Positions 8,465 through 23,703 of a DNA stretch of 64,000 nucleotides are shown piece after piece. The DNA comes from an uncultured Acetobacteraceae bacterium. GTDB lineage: Bacteria > Pseudomonadota > Alphaproteobacteria > Acetobacterales > Acetobacteraceae. The position numbers and the translations under genes were made by a program. Under the pieces are notes generated by a model, which saw nothing but the letters and a program-made list of their open reading frames with translations, was not told where the DNA came from and did no database searches. Location: assembly GCA_903907955.1 (NCBI GenBank), contig CAIVPZ010000041.1, positions 124,001 through 188,000 of the forward strand, given 5' to 3'. Each line of letters opens with the position of its first letter. The first letter of the stretch is position 1.

Positions 8465-9397
8465 ATGGACATTCGTGAAATCAACAAGTTCGCCGCCGCA
8501 GTCCTGGTCTCGGGCATAGTATTCTTCATCGCCGGGCTGGTCGGCGACTTGGTGGTGCGTGTGCCGCCGCAGAAGCAGCTTGCCATCAAGATCGAACCGC
8601 CGCCCCCGCCCCCGCCGCCATCGGCCGGGCCTGCCGAGCAGGTTCCCTCGATCGCGGCGCGGCTCGCCAAGGCGGACCCTGCCGCCGGCGAGGCGTTCGC
8701 CAAGAAGATCTGCGGCATCTGCCACACCTTCACCGACGGCGGGAAAGCGGTCGTCGGTCCCAACCTCTACAACGTGGTCGGTGGCCCGCACGCGCATATG
8801 GCGGGCTTCAACTACTCGGACGGGATGAAGAGCAAGGCAGGAAACTGGACCTTCGAGGACCTGGATGCCTGGCTGACCAAGCCGTCCGCCTATGTGCCGG
8901 GCACCCGCATGACCTTCCCGGGTCTTCCGGATGCGCAGATGCGCGCCAACGTGATCGCTTTCCTGCGTTCGCTGTCGGCTGAGCCGGTGCCGCTGCCCCC
9001 GGTGACCCAGGAAGCCGCTCCGGCCAGGACGGGTGAACTGCCGGCGCTGGCGCCGCTGCTGGCCAAGGCAGACCCGAAGGCCGGCGAAGCGTTCGCCAAG
9101 ACGATCTGCATGATCTGCCACACGGTGAACGAGGGCGGCCGATCCATTATCGGTCCCAATCTCTACAACGTGGTCGGTGGGCCGCATGCCCATATGCAGG
9201 GCTTCCTGTACTCGGAGGCGATGAAGGCCAAGACCGGCCCCTGGACCTACGAGGACCTGAACCGCTGGCTCTACAAGCCGGCGGAGTATGCACCGGGTAC
9301 CAAGATGGCGTTCCCGGGGATTCCCGACGCGCAATTGCGGGCGAACGTGATCGCCTGGTTGCGCAGCCTGTCGGCTGAGCCGCAGCCGCTGCCGTAA
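8465..9397 (+). CDS. Membrane-anchored tandem diheme cytochrome c (cytochrome cy/c552-like)
   Basis: 310 residues. An N-terminal uncleaved helix (FAAAVLVSGIVFFIAGLVGDL) and a Pro-rich linker (PPPPPPPPS) are followed by two class I cytochrome c domains. Haem motifs are CGICH (residue 83) and CMICH (residue 215). The Met ligands are in PGTRMTFPG and PGTKMAFPG. The two domains are near-identical over long stretches (both contain GPNLYNVVGGPHAHM), so one arose by internal duplication. The N-terminus resembles membrane cytochromes of the CycM/cytochrome cy type, which carry electrons from bc1 to oxidases or reaction centres. Its position at the edge of the photosynthesis cluster fits a donor to PufC, but this is inference. 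Confidence 0.85.
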   Translation: MDIREINKFAAAVLVSGIVFFIAGLVGDLVVRVPPQKQLAIKIEPPPPPPPPSAGPAEQVPSIAARLAKADPAAGEAFAKKICGICHTFTDGGKAVVGPNLYNVVGGPHAHMAGFNYSDGMKSKAGNWTFEDLDAWLTKPSAYVPGTRMTFPGLPDAQMRANVIAFLRSLSAEPVPLPPVTQEAAPARTGELPALAPLLAKADPKAGEAFAKTICMICHTVNEGGRSIIGPNLYNVVGGPHAHMQGFLYSEAMKAKTGPWTYEDLNRWLYKPAEYAPGTKMAFPGIPDAQLRANVIAWLRSLSAEPQPLP

Positions 9398-9406
9398 GGA
9401 AGAAGG

Positions 9407-9573
9407 CCAGGGGCTCTGCCCCTGGACCCCGCCAAGGGGCAGTGGCCCCTTGGAACCCATTACTAAAGAGGGCCTTGTTACGAGAGAGGGGAGGGAATGC
9501 ATCAGCATTCCCTCCCCTCTCTCGTAACAAGGCCCTTTAAGTAGCGGGGTCCAAGGGGGCAAAGCCCCCTGGC
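9407..9573. repeat. Compound inverted repeat between convergent genes
   Basis: Four stem-loops lie in tandem between the diheme cytochrome and bchP. They are CCAGGGGC/GCCCCTGG (9407-9425), CCAAGGGGC/GCCCCTTGG (9432-9453), a perfect 32-bp palindrome with loop ATCA (9469-9536), and CCAAGGGGGC/GCCCCCTGG (9551-9573). In addition GGACCCCGC at 9424 pairs with GCGGGGTCC at 9544, giving a nested outer stem. Related units recur near 33970, 44600 and 63370, so this is a dispersed REP-like family. A terminator function for both flanking genes is likely. Confidence 0.85.
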
Positions 9574-9583
9574 TTTGCTTCCT

Positions 9584-10777
9584 TCAGACGGGCACCAACC
9601 CGGTCAGATGCAGGATATTCTTCCAGAAGATCCGTGCATGTGCCAGCGGCTTGGCCTTCACCAGTTCCTTGTTCATGTAGGCATCCCACGTCAACTGCTG
9701 CACGTCCGGGTCGCGGCAGATGCTGACGAAGCGCTCGCGGCGCTTGTCGGTGGTGTACCAGTAGTCCTGCATGACGCCGAGAATCCAGAACACCGAGCCA
9801 TGCGTGCGCATGAACCGCTTGCGGGCGGAGGCAAGGGCGCGGGGGTCGCCGGTGGTAAGGAACTCGTCCGCCGCGTCGGCGGCCAGCCGGCCGCCGGTCA
9901 TGGCGTAGAAGATGCCTTCGCCGGAGGCTGGCGCGACCACCCCGGCGGCGTCGCCGGCCAGCACCAGGTCGCGGCCGTTGTCCCATTTCTTCAGCGGCTT
10001 GAGCGGGATGGGCGCGCCCTCGCGGCGGATGGTTTCCTGCCCCTCCAGCCCGGCCACCCCGCGCAGCGCCCCGACCGCCTCGCGCAGCGCGAACCCCTTG
10101 TGGGCGCTGCCCGTGCCGACGCTGGTCAGGTCGCCGTGCGGGAAGACCCAGCTGTAGAAATCCGGCGACATCGAACCGTTGTAGTAGACGTCGCAACGGG
10201 TTGGGTCGAAATCGGCGGCGCGCGGCGAGCGGATGATCTCGTGGTAGGCGAACACGTAGGGCACGTGCTCAGCCCCCGGCACGTTCTGCCGCGCCACCTG
10301 CGACAGCGCACCGTCAGCGCCGATCACGCTGCGGGCGCGCACCCGCTCGGCGGTGGCGTTGTGCGGCGCGCCCTTGGGCTGGTAGACCACCTGCGACACG
10401 CCGTCGGCGCCGCGCTCGATCCGCTCGAAGCTGCCGGCGCGGCGCACCGCGCCGGCGCTGGCGGCACGTTCGCGCAGCCACTCATCGAAAAACTCGCGGT
10501 CCACCATGCCGACGTAGCCGCCTTCGATCGGCATATCGACGTAGCGGGCCGAGGGCGAGATCATGCGGGCCGAGGTGACCTTGGCGACCAGCATGTGGTC
10601 GGGAATGTCGAATTCCTGGATGCAGCGTGGCGGAATTGCGCCACCGCATGGCTTGATCCGGCCAGCCTTGTCGAGCAGCAGCACCGAGCGCCCGCGCCGT
10701 GCCAGGTCGGTCGCCGCCGTTGCACCGGCGGGGCCGCCGCCGACGATCACTACGTCGAAAGTCTCAAGATCGGACAT
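9584..10777 (-). CDS. bchP: Geranylgeranyl (bacterio)chlorophyll reductase BchP
   Basis: 397 residues. FAD-binding N-terminus DVVIVGGGPAGATAATDLAR, the family segment KPCGGAIPPRC, and the second FAD motif LVLAGDAAGVVAPASGEGI. It reduces the geranylgeranyl tail of bacteriochlorophyll a to phytyl using NADPH at the membrane. It is the last gene of a leftward unit behind bchG and a PucC-like transporter. Start chosen at 10777 (MSDLETF); an ATG at 10789 overlaps the upstream stop and is an alternative. It ends in the compound repeat that faces the diheme cytochrome gene. Confidence 0.93.
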   Translation of the reverse strand: MSDLETFDVVIVGGGPAGATAATDLARRGRSVLLLDKAGRIKPCGGAIPPRCIQEFDIPDHMLVAKVTSARMISPSARYVDMPIEGGYVGMVDREFFDEWLRERAASAGAVRRAGSFERIERGADGVSQVVYQPKGAPHNATAERVRARSVIGADGALSQVARQNVPGAEHVPYVFAYHEIIRSPRAADFDPTRCDVYYNGSMSPDFYSWVFPHGDLTSVGTGSAHKGFALREAVGALRGVAGLEGQETIRREGAPIPLKPLKKWDNGRDLVLAGDAAGVVAPASGEGIFYAMTGGRLAADAADEFLTTGDPRALASARKRFMRTHGSVFWILGVMQDYWYTTDKRRERFVSICRDPDVQQLTWDAYMNKELVKAKPLAHARIFWKNILHLTGLVPV

Positions 10778-10782
10778 TGCCC

Positions 10783-12114
10783 TTACCATTTCCTCAAGCC
10801 GGTCTGCCCGGCGACCACGAGTTCCGCTACCGGCTGGCCGCCCGCGGATGTGCCGACCCGCAGCGACAGCACGCCGGCGACCAGAAACAGCATTGCCTGC
10901 CCGGCGAAGACGACCGCATAGGCTGCCACCGGCGAGCCAAGCAAGAGCCTTGCCAGATCAACCGCGCTGCTGCCCGCCAGGCTGCCCAGGCCGAATGCCA
11001 GCGCCTGCGAGGCGCCCCACAGGCCCATGCGCACGCCTTCGCGCGACTGGCGCCCGCTGCCCGCCAGTTGCATCATCGAGCCGATGGCGGCGGCGCAGAA
11101 AAATCCGTTCGCCATGCCGAGCAGAAAGAACGAGGTGGCCAGCGGCCAGGCCGGCCCGACCGAGCCGGCGCTCGCCATCGCCAGCAGGCCGATGGTGGAG
11201 GCGAAGCAGCCCAGCGCCATCCAGAGGCGCAGCGAGCCGACCCGCCAGCGCGCCGTGGCGGCGCCGGCCAGCGCCAGCAGGATCATGCCCGCCAGCACGC
11301 CGCCGTGCTGCACGCCGATCAACTGGGTGGACTGGCCGGGCGGCAGCCCGAACACCGCGCCGGCGAACGGCTCGATGATCAGTTCCTGCGCGCTGTAGGC
11401 GAGCATGGAGACGAACACCAGCAGGGCGAAATGGCGCACCTGCCGCTCGCCCCAGACCTGCCGGAACGCCAGCCCGAACGGCGCCGGCGGCTCGGCCGGT
11501 GCGATGGGGGCGGCTGTCCCCTCCATGCCCCAGACCGCCAGCACGGTCATCGCCAGCGCCAGCGCGCCGACCGCAGCGGTAACCTCCACCAGCCGCGTCC
11601 CGGAGAACGGCATCAGCAGTTTGCCGCCAATGCCGGCGGTGAGCGCGATGCCGAAAATCATCATCAGCCAGACCACCGAAGCCGCGGCCGGGCGCCGCGC
11701 TGCGTCCACCCGCTTGGCCAGCAGCACCAGCAGCGAGGTGCCGGAGGCCCCCACGCCGATGCCGATCAGCGTGTAGGCGAGCACCGCCAGTGCCACGCCG
11801 GCAAGCAGGTTGCTGGCCATCCAGGCGGTGGCGAGCGCCGCCAGCACGCCGCCGCCGGCCAGCAGCGCCATGCCGCCGATGATCCAGGGCACCCGCCGCC
11901 CGCCGACATCCGAGCCGTAGCCCAGCCGCGGCCGCAGCACCTGCAGCACGTAATGCAGCGCCACCAGCGCACCCGGCAGGGTGGCCGGCAGCATCAGCTC
12001 GATCTGCATCACCCGGTTCATGGTGGAGGTGCACAGCACCACGATGGCGCCGAGCGAGGCCTGCACCAGCCCGAGGCGGACGATGCCCGGCCAGCCGATC
12101 GACGGCCCGTTCAC
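10783..12114 (-). CDS. BCD-family MFS transporter, PucC-like (orf428 type)
   Basis: 443 residues, about 12 transmembrane helices. It has the PucC/LhaA family signatures STMNRVMQIELMLPA and QELIIEPFAGAVFGL, plus late Gly-rich helices (GMANGFFCAAAIGSMMQLAG). Family members assist light-harvesting complex assembly, possibly by handling bacteriochlorophyll. Location between bchG and bchP matches the orf428/bch2 gene of other purple bacteria, where a tie to pigment esterification is suspected. It starts just inside bchG and ends next to the bchP start, so the three are translationally linked. Confidence 0.85.
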   Translation of the reverse strand: MNGPSIGWPGIVRLGLVQASLGAIVVLCTSTMNRVMQIELMLPATLPGALVALHYVLQVLRPRLGYGSDVGGRRVPWIIGGMALLAGGGVLAALATAWMASNLLAGVALAVLAYTLIGIGVGASGTSLLVLLAKRVDAARRPAAASVVWLMMIFGIALTAGIGGKLLMPFSGTRLVEVTAAVGALALAMTVLAVWGMEGTAAPIAPAEPPAPFGLAFRQVWGERQVRHFALLVFVSMLAYSAQELIIEPFAGAVFGLPPGQSTQLIGVQHGGVLAGMILLALAGAATARWRVGSLRLWMALGCFASTIGLLAMASAGSVGPAWPLATSFFLLGMANGFFCAAAIGSMMQLAGSGRQSREGVRMGLWGASQALAFGLGSLAGSSAVDLARLLLGSPVAAYAVVFAGQAMLFLVAGVLSLRVGTSAGGQPVAELVVAGQTGLRKW

Positions 12115-13049
12115 TGAGTTGCCCCCACCAGCGGCCCGACCGCGAAGGCGCTGACCAGCATGCCGATGACATACAGTGTGGTGCCGGTGGCGTTGTACCA
12201 GGGCGCCCGCGCGCGCGGCTCCTGCAGCCAGCGGGCCATCAGGACGAACTGCGCCAGCAGCAGCGCCACGACGACGCAGGCATGCACCGGACGGCCCCAG
12301 CCCAGCAGCAGGGCGATGACGATGCCCTGCGGCACCGCCATGACCACGCAGGCGAGCTTCGCCGCCCGCTCCACGCCCAGCTGCACCGGCAGCGAGGCGA
12401 CGCCCATTTCACGATCGCCCTCGACCGACTTGAAATCGTTCAGCGTCATGATGCCATGCGCGCCGGCGCTGTAGAGGAAGGCGAGCACGAATACCCGCCA
12501 GTCCGGCACCCCGCCCGCCATCACCGCCGCCCCGGTGATCCAGGGCAGGCCCTCGTAGCAGCCGCCGACGGCGGCGTTGCCCCACCAGCCGTTCTGCTTC
12601 AGCCGCACCGGCGGCGCGCTGTACAGCCAGGCCAGCACCAGCCCGGCCGCGGCGGCGAAGAACACAAAGGTGCCGATCGCGGCGGCCAGCGCCAGCGATG
12701 CCGCCGACCAGCCGAGCGCCAGATAAAATCCGGTGCGGCCCGGCAGGCGCCCCGAGGGGATCGGCCGGTTCGGCTCGTTGATGGCATCAACGTGGCGATC
12801 GTACCAGTCGTTCACCACCTGGCTGGTGGCGGTGAGCAACGGCCCCGCCAGCACCACGCCGGCGGCGATCATCGCCCATTTGCCGGCGGCGGACTGGCCC
12901 GACGAGGCGATGCCGCAGCCGAACGCCCACATCGGCGCGAACCAGGTGATCGGGTGGAGGACTTCAAGAGCGGCCGGCATGGCCGGGCGTGCGGCGGCGG
13001 ATTCCACGTTGACCTTCGCTGTAGTGATCGGCGCTTCAGTGATCGGCAT
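12111..13049 (-). CDS. bchG: Bacteriochlorophyll a synthase BchG
   Basis: 312 residues, UbiA-type membrane prenyltransferase with about eight helices. The Mg/diphosphate motif DWYDRHVDAINEPNRPIPSG sits near residue 80, and the second Asp-rich site is TLNDFKSVEGDREMGVASLP. It esterifies bacteriochlorophyllide a with geranylgeranyl diphosphate. The start at 13049 (MPITEAP) overlaps the end of ppsR by 14 bases, and its end overlaps the PucC-like gene by four bases. Confidence 0.95.
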   Translation of the reverse strand: MPITEAPITTAKVNVESAAARPAMPAALEVLHPITWFAPMWAFGCGIASSGQSAAGKWAMIAAGVVLAGPLLTATSQVVNDWYDRHVDAINEPNRPIPSGRLPGRTGFYLALGWSAASLALAAAIGTFVFFAAAAGLVLAWLYSAPPVRLKQNGWWGNAAVGGCYEGLPWITGAAVMAGGVPDWRVFVLAFLYSAGAHGIMTLNDFKSVEGDREMGVASLPVQLGVERAAKLACVVMAVPQGIVIALLLGWGRPVHACVVVALLLAQFVLMARWLQEPRARAPWYNATGTTLYVIGMLVSAFAVGPLVGATQ

Positions 13050-14451
13050 CGAGTTCGCCCAGGCCATAGCGGCGCAGCTTCGAGTACAGGCTCTGGCGGC
13101 TGAGCCCGAGCATCTCGGCGGCCGAGGCGCGGTTGTCGTTGGTGAGTTCAAGCGCGGCTTCGATGCACAGCCGCTCGATGACGTCGGTGGTCTCGCGCAC
13201 CAGATCCTTGAGCGCGACGCGGCCGACCAGCTCGGTGAGCTGTTCGACCGAACGCGGCAGTTCGCGGCCGGAACGGGCCTCGGACAGGCGCTGGCCGACA
13301 TTGCGGATGGCGAAGCCGAAACACTGGGTGCCGCCGTTCATCACCGCGACTGCCGAGATTTCGACCTCGGCGGTGGCCCCGAACTCGCCGCGCAGCGTGG
13401 TGGCAAACAGCCGCACCGAGCCGCGCTGGCGCAGATTGGCGATCAGCACCGCCATCTCGACCCCGGGCCGGCCGAGCCATCGCTCCAGCGCCTCGCCGTG
13501 CACCTGCTCCTCGGAGGTAAGCTGGACCATGTCGAGGAAGGCGGCGTTGGCGGCCAGGATGCGCCCGTCGGGGCCGGTGACCACCATCCCGTCGGGGGCG
13601 TGCTCGGTTACCTTCAGCAGCTTCGCGCGGCCGCGCGGCAGGGTGGCGGACGCGATTCCGGCCGGTGCCGCGCCGGCGAGGCGAACCAGCAGCAGCGCCG
13701 CGCTCTCCTGGCGGAACAGCGAGGCGAACACCTGCACCTCGTTGTCCTGGCCGGCGACGCGGGCGCGCACGTCGTCGGCCCGTCCGGAGGCGCGCACGCC
13801 GGACAGCAGCTCGCGCACGGCCTGGGCGCCGGCGGGGTCGAACGCCTCGGGGAACAGGTGGCCGACCAGGCGCCGGCCCAACTCGCCGAACAGGTGGCGG
13901 GCGGCCGGGTTGGCCTCGGTGATCCGGTGGGTGAAGGCGTCGAGCACCAGCACCGGCTCGGCCGACATCTCGAACAGCAGCCGGTAGCGCATCTCGACGT
14001 GGCGCAGCCGGGCGTAGTCGCGTTCCACCGATTGCTGGGCATCCACCAGCCGCTGCTGCAGGGCGGAAATGGCGCGCAGGTCGCGGCCGAACGCCACCAC
14101 CCGCTGGCCGTTGCCGACCCGGATGGCGGAGTACAGCACGGGCACGGCCTCACGGCCGGGCGCGCCCTGGTTGATGTGGCGCCAGCGGGGGGCGGCGCCG
14201 GCGGCGGCATCGTGCAGAAGGCTGTCCACCTTGGTGCGGCTCTCCGGAGTTACGGTGTCGGCCCAGCGCTTGCCGGACCAGCTTCGGTCGCCTTCCAGCT
14301 CCTTGGCGAGCTCATCGCTCTGGAAGGAGATGTCGCGGATCACGCCATCGGAGTCCAGGATCAGGGCCACATCCGAGGCCGCGGTGATCAGCGCCCCGGC
14401 CGCTTCCGCGTCGAGATCTCCAAGCGTCCGCTTCGGCGCCTTGAACACCAT
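13036..14451 (-). CDS. ppsR: PpsR/CrtJ photosynthesis repressor
   Basis: 471 residues from the ATG at 14451 (AGGGG upstream). The order is an N-terminal PAS-like domain (AASDVALILDSDGVIRD), a coiled Q-linker (LQQRLVDAQQSVERDYARL), two PAS domains (EPVLVLDAFTHRITEANPAA and DGMVVTGPDGRILAANAAF), and a C-terminal Fis-type helix-turn-helix (NRASAAEMLGLSRQSLYSKL). It binds TGT-N12-ACA sites and represses bch, crt and puc genes under oxygen. Only two Cys residues are present: Cys377 in the last PAS region and Cys429 before the helix-turn-helix. The latter matches the redox-active Cys424 of Rhodobacter PpsR; the Cys251 partner position lacks Cys. It lies between ppaA and bchG. Confidence 0.95.
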   Translation of the reverse strand: MVFKAPKRTLGDLDAEAAGALITAASDVALILDSDGVIRDISFQSDELAKELEGDRSWSGKRWADTVTPESRTKVDSLLHDAAAGAAPRWRHINQGAPGREAVPVLYSAIRVGNGQRVVAFGRDLRAISALQQRLVDAQQSVERDYARLRHVEMRYRLLFEMSAEPVLVLDAFTHRITEANPAARHLFGELGRRLVGHLFPEAFDPAGAQAVRELLSGVRASGRADDVRARVAGQDNEVQVFASLFRQESAALLLVRLAGAAPAGIASATLPRGRAKLLKVTEHAPDGMVVTGPDGRILAANAAFLDMVQLTSEEQVHGEALERWLGRPGVEMAVLIANLRQRGSVRLFATTLRGEFGATAEVEISAVAVMNGGTQCFGFAIRNVGQRLSEARSGRELPRSVEQLTELVGRVALKDLVRETTDVIERLCIEAALELTNDNRASAAEMLGLSRQSLYSKLRRYGLGELDADH

Positions 14452-14525
14452 CACGGCGAACCCGGCCCCTGGCTGTTGGTTGCGTCCGTCCCCCTGAAAA
14501 AACCTCCCAGTGCCGGTCTCTTTTT

Positions 14526-15293
14526 TCAATCGCTGGTCGCGCGCAGGGCGACCAGGCTTTCGGCCTGAAAAGTGGCCTGACGGCCGTCGATGGCGGTTGC
14601 GTCCGCCCCTACCATGACCACGAGTTCGGGCCGCTCCACGAAGATCGGGCCGCCCACAAGGATGCCGACCGCGGGATTGCGGGAGGCGCGACGGACCCGC
14701 CGGATGTGGGTGGCGAGCGCCTCCAGCCGGCTGGTGCTGCTGAGTGAGAAGCCGATCACCGAGAACCACTCGCTGCGGACGATGCCGACCAGGTCATTGC
14801 TGCATGCCAGCGGTTCGCTCCACACCGTCCAGCCGGACCGGCGGAAGAAGCTGGCGACCATGGCGAGGCCGAAGGTGTGCTGCTCGCCCGGCACCGGCAC
14901 CAGCAGGACGTGGCGGTCGTTTTCGCGCCGCAGCAGCGGGTCGGGCAGGTCGTTGCCGGTCTCCCGCAGCAATTCGCTCAGGCACCACACCGCCATGGTG
15001 ACCTGGGTGAAGTCGCACAGATCTTCGGACCACAGATCGCCCAGCCGGCGTGCGGCGGGGGCCAGCAGATCGAGGAAAAGCGCTTCCATCGTGGTGCCGC
15101 GGGCCAGCACCGCCGCCACGAAACTGCGGGCCGCGCCGGGGTCGCGCCCGGTTGCCAGACGGGCAAGCTCATCGACCTCGCCGGCCAGCACCGGTGCGGT
15201 GCCGGGCGGCGGCAGCAGCGGGCGGCCCGATGCGGCGCTGCGCGCCAGCACCAGCCGCGGCACGATCTCCTGCTCGATGGTCTGGGTGAGCAT
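14526..15293 (-). CDS. aerR: PpaA/AerR cobalamin-binding antirepressor
   Basis: About 255 residues from the ATG at 15293, which has AGAGG seven bases upstream. A longer form from an ATG at 15344 would add 17 residues. The protein carries the AerR signature VPGEQHTFGLAMVASFFRR, whose His is the cobalamin ligand, in a B12-binding Rossmann domain (SNDLVGIVRSEWFSVIGFS and AVGILVGGPIFVERPEL). AerR proteins bind a light-sensitive cobalamin and modulate the PpsR/CrtJ repressor. It lies 75 bases ahead of ppsR in the same direction and diverges from bchF. Confidence 0.92.
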   Translation of the reverse strand: MLTQTIEQEIVPRLVLARSAASGRPLLPPPGTAPVLAGEVDELARLATGRDPGAARSFVAAVLARGTTMEALFLDLLAPAARRLGDLWSEDLCDFTQVTMAVWCLSELLRETGNDLPDPLLRRENDRHVLLVPVPGEQHTFGLAMVASFFRRSGWTVWSEPLACSNDLVGIVRSEWFSVIGFSLSSTSRLEALATHIRRVRRASRNPAVGILVGGPIFVERPELVVMVGADATAIDGRQATFQAESLVALRATSD

Positions 15294-15693
15294 GCTCAGC
15301 CTCTGCCGCGGCCAGTCGCATCGGGCGACGTTGCGGCACTTCATGGTCGGACCGCCGCATGGCGCGGGCGTCCAGCCTTTGGTCCAGCCTTTACCGTCCC
15401 GGCCATCACTGGCGAGTTCCCGATGTGTCAAGCCAACCATCTCTTGGTCTCCGCAGTTCACTCCGGCACGGGATCGGATGTCAAGCTGGGTTGACGTTCC
15501 ATGTCCTTGACACTGGGGAGGGTGGCGATCTAGCCTTGCCGATGTGGCCACCACGCACGAGGAACAGGGCGGAATGGATCACCGTCGCACTCGGCTTGCT
15601 GGAGAGAAGCGTATTGTCGATCCGCGGGCAGGCGTACAATGCGGCGCCCGAACGCGGACGTAGCGGACCCCCAGGCCGGGACGTTGTCAAGCC
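15294..15693. promoter_or_regulatory. Divergent control region ppaA/bchF
   Basis: About 400 bases without a gene. TTGACA-like hexamers occur on both strands (15507-15512 on plus, 15426-15431 on minus), and several TGTCAA half-sites lie between them. A plausible bchF promoter is TTGACA at 15507 with TAGCCT at 15531 (18-base spacer). The position and half-sites fit PpsR control of both arms. Confidence 0.5.
15479..15496 (+). promoter_or_regulatory. Candidate PpsR/CrtJ box (bchF/ppaA)
   Basis: TGTCAAGCTGGGTTGACG, that is TGT-N12-ACG, one base off the TGT-N12-ACA consensus, with the inner TGTCAA...TTGAC symmetry retained. A second TTGACA half-site follows at 15507. Confidence 0.45.
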
Positions 15694-17579
<1,886 letters not shown>

Positions 17580-17583
17580 CGCC

Positions 17584-19168
17584 ATGCAGCTGACGCTCTG
17601 GACCTATGAGGGACCCACCCATGTCGGCGCGATGCGGATCGCGACCGCCATGGAGGGGCTGCACTACGTGCTGCACGCGCCGCAGGGCGACACCTACGCC
17701 GACCTGCTGTTCACCATGATCGAGCGGCGCAACAAGCGCCCGCCGGTGACCTACACCACCTTCCAGGCGCGCGACCTCGGCGGCGACACCGCCGAGCTGT
17801 TCAAGATCGCGGCGCGGGATGCCTATGAGCGGTTCCGGCCGCAGGCGATGATCGTCGGCTCCTCCTGCACCGCCGAACTGATCCAGGACGATCCGGGCGG
17901 GCTGGCCAGGACGCTCGGCCTGCCGGTGCCGGTGGTGCCGCTCGACCTGCCGGCCTACCAGCGCAAGGAAAACTGGGCCGCGGCGGAGACGTTCTATCAG
18001 CTGGTCCGCGCCTTCGCCGGGCCGCACGCGCCGCCGCCGGGCACGCCGCGACCGCCACGCGCGGCCGGGGTGCGGGCAAGCTGCAACCTGCTGGGCGCCA
18101 CCGCGCTCGGCTTCCGCCACCGCGACGACGTGCAGGAGATTTCTCACCTGCTTGGCCGGCTGGGGGTCGACATCAACGTGGCCGCCCCGCTGGGGGCCAG
18201 GCCGTCCGACCTGGCGCGGCTGGGCGCGGCCGATTTCAACGTGGTGCTGTATCCGGAGGTCGCCGGTACCGCCGCGGCCTGGCTCGGCCGCATCTTCGGC
18301 CAGCCGAGCGTGAAGGCGGTGCCGATCGGCATCGGCGGCACCTGCGATTTCGTCACCGAAGTGGCGGCGCTGGCCGGCATCGACCCGGCGCCGATCCTGG
18401 CCGACCTGCCGTCGCGGCTGCCCTGGTACTCGCGCTCGGTGGACAGCACCTACCTGACCGGCAAGCGCGTGTTCATCTTCGGTGACGCCCTGCACGCCAT
18501 CGCGGCGGCGCGGGTGGCGAGCGAGGAACTCGGTTTCCAGGTGGTCGGCCTGGGCACCTACAGCCGCGAATTCGCCCGCGACGTGCGTGCGGCGGCGAAG
18601 CTGTATGAGGTCGAGCCGCTGATCTCCGATGACTATCTGGAGGTCGAGCAGACCATCGCCGCGGCGCATCCCGAGCTGGTGCTGGGCACCCAGATGGAAC
18701 GGCACATCGCCAAGAAGCTCGGCGTGCCCTGCGCGGTGATCTCGGCGCCGGTGCACGTGCAGGACTTCCCGGCCCGCTACGCCCCGCAGATGGGGTTCGA
18801 GGGTGCGAACGTACTCTACGACACCTGGGTGCACCCGCTGATGATGGGACTCGAGGAGCATCTGCTGACGATGTTCCGCGAGGATTTCGAGTTCCACGAT
18901 GCCGCCGCGCCGTCTCATCTCGGCGGTGGCCTGGAACGCCGTGAGGAGCCCGTGGCCCCGGCGTCTGCTCCGATCGGGCCTGCCCCGATCGGGCCGGCCG
19001 TGGCTGCGCCCACCGTCGCCGCCGCAGGAGGGGCGGCGACCTGGGCACCTGAGGCCGAGAAGGAACTCGGAAAAATCCCGTTCTTTGTCCGCGGCAAAGC
19101 CCGTCGCAACACCGAGCGTTTCGCGCTTGAGCGCGGCGTCGCGGTCATCACCGTTGAGACCTTGTACG

Positions 19169-19194
<26 letters not shown>
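17584..19194 (+). CDS. bchB: Dark-operative protochlorophyllide reductase subunit BchB
   Basis: 536 residues. The N-terminus [20 protein letters not shown] is typical, and Asp36 in [11 protein letters not shown] is the unusual fourth ligand of the NB-cluster. A C-terminal helical domain ([20 protein letters not shown]) is connected by a Pro/Ala-rich linker with a repeated APIGP motif. It acts with BchN and the ATPase BchL. The ATG lies four bases after the bchN stop. The 3' end overlaps the bchH start by 26 bases. Confidence 0.97.
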
Positions 19195-23702
<4,508 letters not shown>

Positions 23703-23703
<1 letters not shown>

